Positions 9,014 through 19,562 of a stretch of DNA of 64,000 nucleotides are shown here, piece by piece; the first letter of the stretch is position 1, and each line of letters starts with the position of its first letter. The notes below the pieces were generated by a model. That model ran no database searches. It saw only the letters and a list, made by a program, of their open reading frames with translations, and had not been told where the DNA came from. The translations under genes were made by a program, and so were the position numbers. The DNA lies in contig NZ_JAOEJU010000019.1 in assembly GCF_025447595.1 (NCBI RefSeq), positions 1 to 64,000 of the forward strand, read 5' to 3'. The stretch is from Pseudomonas koreensis. GTDB lineage: Bacteria > Pseudomonadota > Gammaproteobacteria > Pseudomonadales > Pseudomonadaceae.

Positions 9014-10039
9014 TCACAGCGCAGACAGTTGCTCCATCGGCCAGCGCGCCTGCACGCTGATCGCCAGGCTTTCCTGCTGACCGGCCTGCAAACGCTGGCA
9101 GCCGGCAAACGCGATCATCGCGCCGTTATCGGTGCAAAACTCGGGACGGGCATAGAACACATCGCCCTTCATGTCGCCGAGCATTTTCTCCAGCGAAACA
9201 CGCAACGCCTTGTTGGCACTGACGCCACCGGCGATCACCAGACGCTTCATGCCGGCCTGCTTCAGGGCACGCTTGCACTTGATGGTCAAAGTCTCCACCA
9301 CGGCCTGCTGGAACGCCAGCGCGATGTCGCAACGGGCTTGCTCGCTGTCGTCCCCGGCGCTGACACATTGTTGCCAGGTGTTGAGGGCGAAGGTCTTCAG
9401 GCCGCTGAAGCTGAAATCCAGACCCGGGCGATCGCACATCGGACGCGGGAAGGTGAAACGTCCTGCGACGCCCTTCTCTGCCAGCTTGGCGATTTCCGGT
9501 CCGCCCGGATAATTCAGACCCATCATTTTTGCAGTCTTGTCGAAAGCTTCGCCCGCTGCATCGTCCAGCGTCTCGCCGAGCAGGCTGTATTGGCCGATGC
9601 CATCGACCTGAACCAGCTGCGTATGACCACCGGAGACCAACAAAGCGACGAACGGGAATTCCGGCGGTTTTGGCTCCAGCATCGGCGCCAGCAAGTGGCC
9701 TTCCATGTGGTGCACGCCGAGCGCCGGTATGCCCCAGGCAAACGCCAGCGCTTGAGCGCACGAAGCCCCCACCAGTAAAGCACCGACCAGGCCGGGACCC
9801 GCGGTGTAGGCGATGGCGTCGATCTCGGTCGGTACGCAATCAGCCTCGGCCAGCACCTGACGAATCAGGGGCAGCATGCGCTTGACGTGATCGCGCGAGG
9901 CCAACTCCGGCACGACGCCGCCATAGACGCGGTGCAGGTCGATCTGACTGAACAGCGCGTCGGCCAGCAGGCCGCGTTCACTGTCGTACAAAGCGACGCC
10001 GGTTTCGTCGCAGGAAGTTTCTAATCCCAGTACTAGCAT
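9014..10039 (-). CDS. tsaD: tRNA N6-threonylcarbamoyladenosine synthase subunit TsaD
   Basis: 341 residues of the Kae1/TsaD ASKHA-fold family. Metal ligands H111 and H115 are in HHMEGH; LETSCDETG at the N terminus and SGGHTQLV, YPGGPEI and GGVSANKAL are further signatures. With TsaB, TsaE and TsaC it installs the t6A37 modification on ANN-decoding tRNAs, an essential step. The gene is divergent from rpsU with about 200 bp between, the conserved gcp/rpsU arrangement of gammaproteobacteria. Confidence 0.97.
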   Translation of the reverse strand: MLVLGLETSCDETGVALYDSERGLLADALFSQIDLHRVYGGVVPELASRDHVKRMLPLIRQVLAEADCVPTEIDAIAYTAGPGLVGALLVGASCAQALAFAWGIPALGVHHMEGHLLAPMLEPKPPEFPFVALLVSGGHTQLVQVDGIGQYSLLGETLDDAAGEAFDKTAKMMGLNYPGGPEIAKLAEKGVAGRFTFPRPMCDRPGLDFSFSGLKTFALNTWQQCVSAGDDSEQARCDIALAFQQAVVETLTIKCKRALKQAGMKRLVIAGGVSANKALRVSLEKMLGDMKGDVFYARPEFCTDNGAMIAFAGCQRLQAGQQESLAISVQARWPMEQLSAL

Positions 10040-10053
10040 GGGTTTGCGCCTTG

Positions 10054-10082
10054 TTTAGGCTGAATTCGAAGGCGCGCATAAT
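10054..10082 (+). promoter_or_regulatory. Possible rpsU promoter
   Basis: CATAAT at 10077-10082 resembles a sigma-70 -10 box; the hexamer 17 bp upstream (TTTAGG, 10054-10059) is a weak -35, while TTGTTT at 10051 has a longer spacing. It lies in the tsaD/rpsU divergent region, where the promoter of the macromolecular-synthesis operon is expected. No LexA box was seen there, unlike E. coli. Confidence 0.35.
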
Positions 10083-10238
10083 AGTCGCCGCGTGATGCCC
10101 CGACCAGCGGTTTTCGATCAGAGGCTTTGCATTCCGAGCGATGAGGGGTTAACATCCGCAACCCTTAAAAACCGACGTCTTCAAGTGCTCTTTTGCCGCG
10201 AGGATGTTGACCCCGGTAATGAATGAAGGTAGCTCTGG

Positions 10239-10454
10239 ATGCCAGCCGTCAAAGTTAAAGAGAACGAACCCTTCGACGTAGCTCTGCGTCGTTTCAAGCG
10301 CTCCTGCGAAAAAGCCGGTGTACTGGCTGAAGTTCGTAGCCGCGAATTTTACGAGAAGCCAACTTCTGAGCGTAAGCGCAAGGCAGCTGCTGCTGTTAAG
10401 CGTCACGCCAAGAAAGTTCAGCGCGAACAGCGCCGCGCCGTTCGTCTGTACTAA
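10239..10454 (+). CDS. rpsU: 30S ribosomal protein S21
   Basis: 71 residues, identical in length to standard S21, highly basic and rich in Arg, Lys and Ala. Family stretches are [20 protein letters not shown] and [18 protein letters not shown]21 binds the 30S subunit near the anti-Shine-Dalgarno end of 16S rRNA and is needed for initiation. It is the first gene of the rpsU-dnaG-rpoD operon. A 480-bp spacer separates it from dnaG, with a GC-rich hairpin soon after the stop that could limit read-through and explain the expected large excess of S21 over primase. Confidence 0.97.
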
Positions 10455-10485
10455 TACACAGACGATCGTAGCAAGCTTCTGCCAA

Positions 10486-10504
10486 GCCCGGCCCTCAGCC
10501 GGGC
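10486..10504 (+). terminator. Hairpin after rpsU (partial terminator/processing site)
   Basis: GCCCGGC (10486-10492), loop CCTCA, GCCGGGC (10498-10504), 31 nt after the rpsU stop. No U-tract follows, so it may act as a leaky terminator or 3' stabiliser. The E. coli rpsU-dnaG junction likewise carries a terminator and RNase E site. Confidence 0.5.
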
Positions 10505-10934
10505 TAATGGCATTTGCGTAAAACGCTTGATGCTTCACCGTCGAAGCCGCAGATGCGACCGAGACAAACCCGCTTCACCGCGTCAGGCCTGGCTCTTTTG
10601 CCAGCGGTGCACGTCTTTTCTGACGAGCCTTTCAAGGCTACTGACGAGCACACCCACTGATTCCTCTTACGACGATCAGCCCAAGGCACCTGCTTGCGTG
10701 CCCGCTTCATGAGCTATCCGAGGCCGATTGCCGGCCGTCAGCGGATTCAGCGCAACATTTTCGAATAGTCGAAAACTGATGAGTACTAACGTCAGTGGAT
10801 TTTCGGCAGATACACTTCCCGACAGCGATTACGCAAACGACACCGGTCGAGCCGCCCCACGTGCGCGCATCACTCAATGACCCGCGTCCGGCTGCCTTTC
10901 GCATCGGATCCATTACAGCGCAGACGAGAACGCC
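10505..10934 (+). other. rpsU-dnaG intergenic spacer, no gene seen
   Basis: About 430 bp without a credible ORF in either strand. P. aeruginosa carries a YqeY-like gene between rpsU and dnaG; no trace of one is readable here. One inverted repeat, TTTTCGA-ATAG-TCGAAAA (10758-10775), is visible. The spacer probably holds the signals that lower dnaG expression relative to rpsU, but I see no confident promoter. Confidence 0.5.
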
Positions 10935-12902
10935 ATGGCCGGGCTGATTCCCCAGAGCTTCATTGACGACCTTCTGAACCGCACCGACATCGTCGACGTG
11001 GTCAGCTCGCGCGTGCAATTGAAGAAGGCCGGTAAAAACTACACCGCCTGCTGCCCATTCCATAAAGAGAAAACCCCGTCGTTCAGCGTCAGCCCCGACA
11101 AGCAGTTCTATTACTGCTTCGGCTGCGGCGCCGGCGGCAACGCCCTCGGCTTTCTCATGGATCACGACAACCTGGACTTCCCCCAGGCCGTCGAGGATCT
11201 GGCCAAAGCCGCCGGCATGGAAGTGCCACGCGAAGAAGGTGGCCGCTCGAACAAACCGCGTCAGCCGACCGATTCACCGCTGTACCCGCTGCTCACCGCC
11301 GCTGCCGACTTTTACCGGCAGGCACTCAAGAGCCATCCAGCACGCAAGGCAGCGGTTGATTATTTAAAGGGTCGCGGCCTGACTGGCGAAATCGCCCGAG
11401 ACTTCGGCCTTGGATTCGCACCACCAGGCTGGGATAACCTGTTCAAGCATTTGAGCAGCGACACCCTGCAGCAGAAGGCCATGATCGACGCCGGCCTGCT
11501 GATCGAGAACGCCGAAACCGGCAAACGCTATGACCGCTTCCGCGATCGCGTGATGTTCCCGATCCGCGACACCCGTGGGCGGATCATCGCTTTCGGCGGT
11601 CGAGTGCTCGGCGACGACAAGCCAAAGTACCTGAACTCGCCGGAAACCCCGGTTTTCCATAAAGGCCAGGAACTCTATGGCCTCTATGAGGCACGCAAGA
11701 ACAATCGCAATCTTGACGAAATCATCGTCGTCGAGGGCTATATGGACGTCATCGCCCTGGCCCAGCAAGGCCTGCGCAATGCCGTCGCGACACTGGGCAC
11801 AGCCACCAGCGAAGAACACCTCAAACGTCTGTTTCGCGTCGTGCCAAACGTGCTGTTCTGCTTTGACGGCGATCAGGCAGGCCGCAACGCCGCCTGGCGC
11901 GCACTGGAGGCAACACTGTCCAGCCTGCAGGACGGACGCCGTGCACGCTTCCTGTTTCTGCCTGAAGGCGAAGACCCGGATACGCTGATTCGCGCCGAGG
12001 GCACTGACGCCTTCCGCGCCCGGATCAATCAGCACGCACAGCCGTTGGCGGACTACTTCTTCCAGCAACTGACTGAAGAGGCCGACCCGCGCTCGCTGGA
12101 GGGCAAGGCCCACATGGCCACGCTCGCAGCACCGCTGATCGACAAGGTCCCCGGCGCCAACCTGCGCATCCTGATGCGCCAGCGCCTGACCGAGATCACC
12201 GGCCTGAGCAGCGAACGCGTCAGCCAACTGGCCCAGAGCGCTCCTCAGGAAGCACCGCCGGCCTACGACCCGGGCATTGATTACGACGCCATGCCGGACT
12301 ACAGCGACTACCATCAGCCGCAGGCACAGGACATGTATGTGCCGCAGCAGGAATGGACGCCGAAGAAACCCGGTGCCGGCGGCAAGAAATGGGACAAGAA
12401 ACCGTGGGACAAGAATGGCAAGCGCGGCGGTGATCGCGACCAACCGCGTGCCCCACGCGTGCCGGCCGCCGTCGAACCACCGACCCTGGCCGCCCTGAGA
12501 ACCTTGCTGCATCACCCGCAACTGGCAGAAAAAGTCGAGGACGCCGGGCACTTCGCGGACGAGAACCAGACCAACGCACAACTGCTGGTGGCACTGCTCG
12601 AAGCCGTACAGAAGAATCCCAAGCTAAACTCATTTCAGTTGATCGCGCGATGGCACGGAACCGAACAGGGTCGCCTGCTCAAGGCGCTGGCGGAAAAGGA
12701 ATGGCTGATTGACGGAGACAACCTTGAACAACAGTTTTTCGACACCATTACTAGCTTGTCAGCCCGCCAACGCGAGCGAAACCTGGAACAACTGCTCAGG
12801 AAAGCGCGTCAAAGCGAACTGAGCACCGATGAGAAAAATCAACTGCGCGACCTTTTAAGTCGCAATGTTTCCGCATCAAACCCGACCTCAACTGGCGCGT
12901 GA
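10935..12902 (+). CDS. dnaG: DNA primase
   Basis: 655 residues. The N-terminal zinc-binding domain has C40, H43, C61 and C64 (CPFHKEKTPSFS, YYCFGCGAGG). The RNA-polymerase/TOPRIM core has the catalytic Glu in VVEGYMDVIAL (about residue 267) and FDGDQAG (about 310). A Lys/Gly/Trp/Asp-rich linker with repeated KKWDKKPWDK-type units (about residues 475-500) joins the C-terminal DnaB-interacting domain. It synthesises replication primers. The linker is longer and more repetitive than in E. coli (581 aa), a feature of pseudomonad primases. It lies 67 bp before rpoD. Confidence 0.97.
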   Translation: MAGLIPQSFIDDLLNRTDIVDVVSSRVQLKKAGKNYTACCPFHKEKTPSFSVSPDKQFYYCFGCGAGGNALGFLMDHDNLDFPQAVEDLAKAAGMEVPREEGGRSNKPRQPTDSPLYPLLTAAADFYRQALKSHPARKAAVDYLKGRGLTGEIARDFGLGFAPPGWDNLFKHLSSDTLQQKAMIDAGLLIENAETGKRYDRFRDRVMFPIRDTRGRIIAFGGRVLGDDKPKYLNSPETPVFHKGQELYGLYEARKNNRNLDEIIVVEGYMDVIALAQQGLRNAVATLGTATSEEHLKRLFRVVPNVLFCFDGDQAGRNAAWRALEATLSSLQDGRRARFLFLPEGEDPDTLIRAEGTDAFRARINQHAQPLADYFFQQLTEEADPRSLEGKAHMATLAAPLIDKVPGANLRILMRQRLTEITGLSSERVSQLAQSAPQEAPPAYDPGIDYDAMPDYSDYHQPQAQDMYVPQQEWTPKKPGAGGKKWDKKPWDKNGKRGGDRDQPRAPRVPAAVEPPTLAALRTLLHHPQLAEKVEDAGHFADENQTNAQLLVALLEAVQKNPKLNSFQLIARWHGTEQGRLLKALAEKEWLIDGDNLEQQFFDTITSLSARQRERNLEQLLRKARQSELSTDEKNQLRDLLSRNVSASNPTSTGA

Positions 12903-12916
12903 GGTCATAGCTCAGG

Positions 12917-12922
12917 TATAAT
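12917..12922 (+). promoter_or_regulatory. Consensus -10 (TATAAT) before rpoD
   Basis: A perfect TATAAT in the 67-bp dnaG-rpoD spacer, 47 bp upstream of the rpoD ATG. No good -35 lies at 16-18 bp, so it would be an activator-dependent or weak promoter giving rpoD expression independent of rpsU. Confidence 0.4.
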
Positions 12923-12969
12923 CCTCGGCTTGTTTTTTGCCCGCCAAGACCTTCAGTGGATAGGGTGTT

Positions 12970-14817
<1,848 letters not shown>

Positions 14818-14825
14818 CACCAGAA

Positions 14826-14855
14826 CCCCCGGCCCAGGCCGGGGGTTTTGTTTTT
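14826..14855 (+). terminator. Rho-independent terminator of rpoD
   Basis: CCCCCGGCC (14826-14834), 2-nt loop, GGCCGGGGG (14837-14845), then TTTTGTTTTT. A textbook intrinsic terminator 8 bp after the rpoD stop. It rules out the upstream TTG at 14848 as a start for the next gene. Confidence 0.93.
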
Positions 14856-14943
14856 ATGGCAGATAAAATACATCGCCCGTCTCTCCCCTCGCGCACAGCC
14901 CGTCTACACTCGAAACATTCCCCCGAGCCATAACGAGACCGTT

Positions 14944-17900
14944 ATGCCCAGACTGGCGTCCGTGCTTTTTTTGCTGTCACTGATGATCTGGACCGCAACG
15001 GCTGACGCGCTGACTCTGACCGATGAAGAACGTAGCTGGCTGGCGGCTCACCCGGACTTGCGCCTGGGTGTCGATGCGTCGTGGCCGCCCTTCGAGTTCC
15101 GGGACGACCAGAACCGCTATCAGGGCCTGGCAGCGGACTATATCGATGTGATTCGCCAACGCCTGGCGATCAAACTCACCCCCATCGAGCCAGTGAGCTG
15201 GACCGTGGTGCTCGAACAGGCGAAAAACGGCACGATCGACCTGCTGCCGGGCATCATGTCCACCCCGGAACGCCAGAGTTACCTGTCATTCACCCGCCCT
15301 TATCTCGACTTCCCGATCGTCATCCTCGCCCACATCGGCGGCCCGCAACCGCGCAAGCTCGAGGATCTTTACGGCCTGAAAATTGCCGTAGTCGAAAACT
15401 ACGCCCCTCACGAACTGCTGCGCACCCATCATCCCGACCTGAACCTGGTGGCGATGCCCAACGTCAGCTCAGCGTTGCAAGCCCTGGCCACCGATGAAGT
15501 GGACGCCGTGGTGGGTGACCTGGCCTCCAGTGTCTGGAGCCTGCGCCAACTCAAACTGGATGGTTTGTATGTCAGCGGCGAAACCCCTTACCGCTACCAA
15601 CTGGCGATGGGTGTCCCTCGCGACAACAAAATGCTGGTAGGGATTCTGGACAAGGTGCTGGCCGACATGTCCCCGGAGGAAATCAGCAGCATTCAGGAGC
15701 ACTGGGTCGGAAACGTCCTCGATCACCGGACATTCTGGTCGGATCTGCTGGTTTACGGTTTACCGGGTCTATCGCTTCTGGTCATCGTGCTGGCGGTGGT
15801 AATTCGCATCAACCGGCGCCTGAGCTCAGAAATCGCCCGACGCATCGACCTCGAACAGGAACTGCGCAGCAGCGAATACCACTATCGCGGACTGGTGGAG
15901 AGTCTCTCGGCCATCGCGTGGGAAGCGAGGATCAGCGATTTCACCTACAGCTATGTTTCGCCCCACGCCGAAGATCTGCTCGGTTATCCACTGTCCCATT
16001 GGCTGATTCCGGGCTTCTGGCGCAACATCATTCACCCGGCAGATCTGACCCGTGCCCAGAGTTTTTGCGATCACGAGGTGCTGGCCGGGCGCGATCATAG
16101 CCTCGACTACCGGGTGATCACCGCTGACGGCCGTTGCTTGTGGGTACGCGACATCGTCAGCCTGATCGAACACGGCCACGAACCGGTAATGCGCGGCCTG
16201 ATGATCGATATCAGTGAAACCAAGCGCACCGAAGAAGCGTTGCGCCTGTCGGAACAGAAGTTCGCTTCGGTATTCCAGCAATGCCCGGACATTCTGGTCA
16301 TCGCCCGGCTATCCGACGGCTGCCTGCTGGAAGTGAACGAAGCCTTTGAGGAACAGATCGGGCTCAAAGCCGAAGAAGTGATCGGTCAGACCGCCACCGA
16401 ACTCAACATCTGGGGCATTCCCGGGGTTGGCCCGGGCCTGCTTCAGCGGCTACAGGCCGGCAGCATTCGCAACCTGGAGATGCCCTTTCGTCGCAACAAT
16501 GGCCAGGTGTTCACCGGACTGATTTCCGCCGAACCCTTCGAACTCGACACTACGCCCGCCCTGGTGGTGGTGGTACGCGACATCACTCAGCTCAAGGAAA
16601 CCCAGCAACAGCTGCAAACGTCTGAAGAGAAGTTCGCCAAGGCCTTCCACGCCTCGCCGGACGGTCTGCTGCTGTCACGCCAGAGCGATGGTCTTTTGCT
16701 TGAGGTCAACGAAGGTTTCAGCCGTATCACTGGTTTCAACAGCGCCATGTCGGTGGATCGCTCGGCGCTGGACCTGGGAATCTGGGTCAACCTGAACGAG
16801 CGTAAACAGATGCTCGACCTGCTGCACCGCGACGGGTTCGTCCGGGATTTCACCTGCCACATCCGACGCAGTGACGGACAGATTCGTCTCTGCGAAGTGT
16901 CCAGCCGTCCGCTGCCGATTGGTGATGACGACTGCATGCTGACCATTGCCCGGGACATCACCGAACGTCATTTGATGCAGGAAAAGCTGCAACAGGCTGC
17001 GACCGTATTCGAAAATACCGCAGAGGGCGTACTGATCACCGATACCCAGCAACACATCAGCGCGGTCAACCGGGCGTTTACGGAAATCACCGGTTACAGC
17101 GAAAGTGAAGCGCTTGGCCATACGCCTCGTCTGATGGCGTCGGGCCTTCACGACAGCGCGTTCTATGCGGCGATGTGGCATCAACTGACCGCTGAAGGTC
17201 ACTGGCAAGGCGAAATCTCAAACCGGCGCAAGAACGGTGAGCTGTATCCAAGCTGGCTCACCATCAGCGCCGTGCGTAATCGCGACAAATTCATCACTCA
17301 CTTCGTTGCAGTGTTCGCCGACATCTCCAGCCTCAAGCACGCGCAGGCCAAACTCGACTACCAGGCACATCACGACCCACTCACCGGTTTGCCAAATCGC
17401 ATGCTGTTCGAAAGCAGATTGCTCACAGCGTTGAACAATCAGCAGGAGAACGGCGGCCAGGGAGCCGTGCTGTTCCTCGACCTGGACCGTTTCAAACATA
17501 TCAACGACAGCCTTGGCCATCCCGTGGGCGACCTGCTGCTCAAGGGCATCGCTGTGCGCCTCAAGGAACAGTTGCGGGATATCGACACCGTCGCGCGCCT
17601 GGGCGGAGACGAATTCATCATCCTGCTGCCCGGACTGCAACAAGCCGCTGATGCCGATCACATCGCGACCAAGCTCCTGAACTGCTTTGGTGCGCCATTT
17701 CAGGCGGGCGAGCATGAGTTTTTCATCAGCGCCAGTATTGGTACCAGTCTGTATCCCCGAGACGGTTGCGACGTCGCCACTCTCATCAAGAATGCCGATG
17801 CCGCGATGTACCGGTCCAAAGCCAAGGGCCGCAACCGCGTTGAAAGCTACACACGCGACCTCACTGCCCAGGCCAGCGAGCGCGTGGCGCTGGAGCACGA

Positions 17901-18690
17901 ACTGCGCCGGGCCATTGAGCGCGAGGAGCTGTACCTCTACTACCAGCCGAAAATCAGCCTAGACGATCACAGTCTGGTCGGCGCCGAGGCCTTGATCCGC
18001 TGGCGCCACCCGAACTTCGGCGAGGTGCCGCCAGAGCATTTCATCCCGCTGGCGGAAGAGAACGGGATGATCCTGCAAATCGGCGACTGGGTGCTGGAAA
18101 CCGCCTGCCGACAGATGTTCGAGTGGGGTCAGATCTACGAATCCCTCGGTCCGCTCTCGGTCAATCTGGCCGGTGCGCAACTACGCCAGCCGAACCTGTT
18201 GGGACGCATCGAGCAATTGCTCAAGGACAACCGCCTCAGGCCAGATTTACTGCAACTGGAAATTACCGAAAACTTCATTATGAGTCAGGCCGAAGAGGCG
18301 CTGACGGTACTGCATCAACTCAAACACCTTGGCGTACAACTGGCCATAGACGACTTCGGCACCGGCTACTCCTCGCTGAGCTACCTCAAGCGCTTGCCAC
18401 TGGATATCCTCAAGATCGACCAGTCTTTCGTCCGCGGCCTGCCGGACGACCCGCACGACGCGGCAATCGTGCGAGCCATCATCGCCCTGGGCCGCAGCAT
18501 GCAATTCACCGTCATTGCCGAAGGCGTGGAAACCCAGGCCCAGCAACAATTCCTCGCCGCTGAGGGCTGCGAACAGATCCAGGGCTACATCGTCAGCCTG
18601 CCGCTGCCACCGGAGGAATTCGCCGCGACGTTTCTTCGCATAGCCGTATCAGATTTTTCGGATAGCACAGCCGAGAAACCGTCGCTATAA
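14944..18690 (+). CDS. RmcA-like periplasmic-sensor PAS4-GGDEF-EAL protein
   Basis: 1248 residues from the ATG at 14944, which starts a signal/anchor peptide (MPRLASVLFLLSLMIW). Order: SBP_bac_3 periplasmic domain (about 30-250), one transmembrane helix (about 265-288), four PAS domains (from about 309, 437, 559 and 682), GGDEF (intact GGDEF near 885, with I-site RDID five residues before it) and EAL (EALIRW near 1015, DDFGTGYSSL later). Both catalytic motifs look intact, so it may make and degrade c-di-GMP. Length, architecture and position right after rpoD match P. aeruginosa RmcA (PA0575), which links phenazine/redox state and amino-acid signals to c-di-GMP. Fluorescent pseudomonads mostly lack the P. 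aeruginosa phenazines, so the signal may differ. Confidence 0.9.
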   Translation: MPRLASVLFLLSLMIWTATADALTLTDEERSWLAAHPDLRLGVDASWPPFEFRDDQNRYQGLAADYIDVIRQRLAIKLTPIEPVSWTVVLEQAKNGTIDLLPGIMSTPERQSYLSFTRPYLDFPIVILAHIGGPQPRKLEDLYGLKIAVVENYAPHELLRTHHPDLNLVAMPNVSSALQALATDEVDAVVGDLASSVWSLRQLKLDGLYVSGETPYRYQLAMGVPRDNKMLVGILDKVLADMSPEEISSIQEHWVGNVLDHRTFWSDLLVYGLPGLSLLVIVLAVVIRINRRLSSEIARRIDLEQELRSSEYHYRGLVESLSAIAWEARISDFTYSYVSPHAEDLLGYPLSHWLIPGFWRNIIHPADLTRAQSFCDHEVLAGRDHSLDYRVITADGRCLWVRDIVSLIEHGHEPVMRGLMIDISETKRTEEALRLSEQKFASVFQQCPDILVIARLSDGCLLEVNEAFEEQIGLKAEEVIGQTATELNIWGIPGVGPGLLQRLQAGSIRNLEMPFRRNNGQVFTGLISAEPFELDTTPALVVVVRDITQLKETQQQLQTSEEKFAKAFHASPDGLLLSRQSDGLLLEVNEGFSRITGFNSAMSVDRSALDLGIWVNLNERKQMLDLLHRDGFVRDFTCHIRRSDGQIRLCEVSSRPLPIGDDDCMLTIARDITERHLMQEKLQQAATVFENTAEGVLITDTQQHISAVNRAFTEITGYSESEALGHTPRLMASGLHDSAFYAAMWHQLTAEGHWQGEISNRRKNGELYPSWLTISAVRNRDKFITHFVAVFADISSLKHAQAKLDYQAHHDPLTGLPNRMLFESRLLTALNNQQENGGQGAVLFLDLDRFKHINDSLGHPVGDLLLKGIAVRLKEQLRDIDTVARLGGDEFIILLPGLQQAADADHIATKLLNCFGAPFQAGEHEFFISASIGTSLYPRDGCDVATLIKNADAAMYRSKAKGRNRVESYTRDLTAQASERVALEHELRRAIEREELYLYYQPKISLDDHSLVGAEALIRWRHPNFGEVPPEHFIPLAEENGMILQIGDWVLETACRQMFEWGQIYESLGPLSVNLAGAQLRQPNLLGRIEQLLKDNRLRPDLLQLEITENFIMSQAEEALTVLHQLKHLGVQLAIDDFGTGYSSLSYLKRLPLDILKIDQSFVRGLPDDPHDAAIVRAIIALGRSMQFTVIAEGVETQAQQQFLAAEGCEQIQGYIVSLPLPPEEFAATFLRIAVSDFSDSTAEKPSL

Positions 18691-18691
18691 T
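18686..18691 (+). promoter_or_regulatory. tRNA promoter -10 (TATAAT)
   Basis: A perfect TATAAT 14 bp before the mature tRNA 5' end, overlapping the stop codon of the upstream c-di-GMP gene. It is followed by a GC-rich discriminator (CCGCGGCC) typical of stringently controlled stable-RNA promoters. The -35 is not obvious. Confidence 0.6.
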
Positions 18692-18705
18692 CCGCGGCCT
18701 ACTGA

Positions 18706-18782
18706 GGGCCTATAGCTCAGTTGGTTAGAGCAGAGGACTCATAATCCTTTGGTCCACGGTTCAAGTCCGTGTGGGCCCACCA
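18706..18782 (+). tRNA. tRNA with CAU anticodon (Met by anticodon; probably tRNA-Ile2)
   Basis: A 77-nt cloverleaf with encoded CCA. Acceptor GGGCCTA pairs with TGGGCCC, D-stem GCTC/GAGC, anticodon stem GAGGA/TCCTT, loop CTCATAA, anticodon CAT at 18740-18742, T-loop TTCAAGTCC. Software would call tRNA-Met from the anticodon. The C4-G69 and C5-G68 acceptor pairs and the TTCAAGTCC T-loop match E. coli tRNA-Ile2 (the TilS substrate, lysidine at C34) rather than elongator tRNA-Met (U4-A69, TTCGAATCC). It therefore most likely reads AUA. Own promoter and terminator are visible. Confidence 0.95.
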
Positions 18783-18793
18783 AACATGAAAAA

Positions 18794-18818
18794 GCCGTGC
18801 ATTCGCGCGGCTTTTTTT
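18794..18818 (+). terminator. tRNA terminator
   Basis: GCCGTGC (18794-18800), loop ATTC, GCGCGGC (18805-18811), then seven T. An A-run precedes it. A strong intrinsic terminator 11 nt after the tRNA CCA. Confidence 0.92.
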
Positions 18819-18986
18819 CGCCTGTCGTTTGGTGTTTTACGTTCTTCACAAGCGCAATGTTCGGAAGACGACCGCAAGGTCTGTAGGTTATTTCCCAAGC
18901 TGTGTTTTCACTCGGTTTTCGGCCTTGTTGGCCTTTTCTCCGAACGAGTAATCTCCGGGCGCCGCTGTCCGCCAAGGATTACTTTA

Positions 18987-19562
18987 ATGCTCGTGAATGC
19001 TGCGCCGCTGATAAAAGAATCTAGTGGCCAACAAACATGGATCGACTTAGCTTTGCCCGACCTGCGTACGCTGGCCAGGGAGCTTCGCTCAGCCGCAATT
19101 GAGGAAGTGAAAAGGGCAGACGATGCGCAAGGAGCCCTAAGAATTCTCCTGGCTCACTTCGGATTCATCGATGAGGCGTTGCTCGCAGTCACCATCCTCA
19201 CCCCGATCGGAAACGTTGCGGTCATGAGGGACAAACTCGCCCACATCGTCGAAAAACGCGCCGACTCACGAGAGCGCTACGTTCAGCATGCGATTGATAC
19301 GCTGACGGGGCCGTTTGAAATATGGAGAGTCCTGTACGACAACGGCGGATACCGCATGGCTTTCATCAACGCCTACGAGGCAAAAAATGACATGCTCGTC
19401 GTGGTGGATGTCAGGCACGGACACGTCCTGTGGAACTTCATGCATGCCCCGGCTAGAGCGATGAACAAGCACCGCAAGGGCGAACTTCTCTACAAGAGAT
19501 ACGTTCTTCAGGACAAACAAAAAGGGGAGCCTGTTGGCTCCCCTCGAATATTTGAATCCTGA
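18987..19562 (+). CDS. BECR-fold (PBECR2-like) nuclease-domain protein, orphan
   Basis: 191 residues from the ATG at 18987, which has AAGGA 8 nt upstream; longer readings would run back into the tRNA. The N-terminal ~65 residues are unfamiliar. The rest resembles the PBECR2 nuclease-like domains of phage head proteins and polymorphic toxins (barnase/EndoU/ColicinE5-D/RelE superfamily). Landmarks are TPIGNVAVMRDKLAHIVEKR, RERYVQHAIDTLTGPFEIW and a C-terminal NKHRKGELLYKRY. These assignments are from memory of the family pattern. It sits between a tRNA terminator and an AsnC regulator, a likely insertion site. Its last codons overlap a strong hairpin. No immunity gene is evident; the activity is unknown. 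Confidence 0.65.
   Translation: MLVNAAPLIKESSGQQTWIDLALPDLRTLARELRSAAIEEVKRADDAQGALRILLAHFGFIDEALLAVTILTPIGNVAVMRDKLAHIVEKRADSRERYVQHAIDTLTGPFEIWRVLYDNGGYRMAFINAYEAKNDMLVVVDVRHGHVLWNFMHAPARAMNKHRKGELLYKRYVLQDKQKGEPVGSPRIFES
19523..19544 (+). terminator. Hairpin overlapping the 3' end of the nuclease-like ORF
   Basis: AGGGGAGCC (19523-19531), loop TGTT, GGCTCCCCT (19536-19544), inside the last codons of the preceding ORF, followed by an AT-rich but not T-only stretch (CGAATATTTG). It looks like a terminator that has been read into the C terminus. Confidence 0.55.

Noticed and set aside
14848..14943. Upstream TTG start for the RmcA-like gene
   Set aside because: It lies in the rpoD terminator T-run; the ATG at 14944 starts a proper signal/anchor sequence.
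18771..18986. N-terminal extension of the nuclease-like ORF
   Set aside because: It would begin inside the tRNA and cross its terminator; the ATG at 18987 has a ribosome site.
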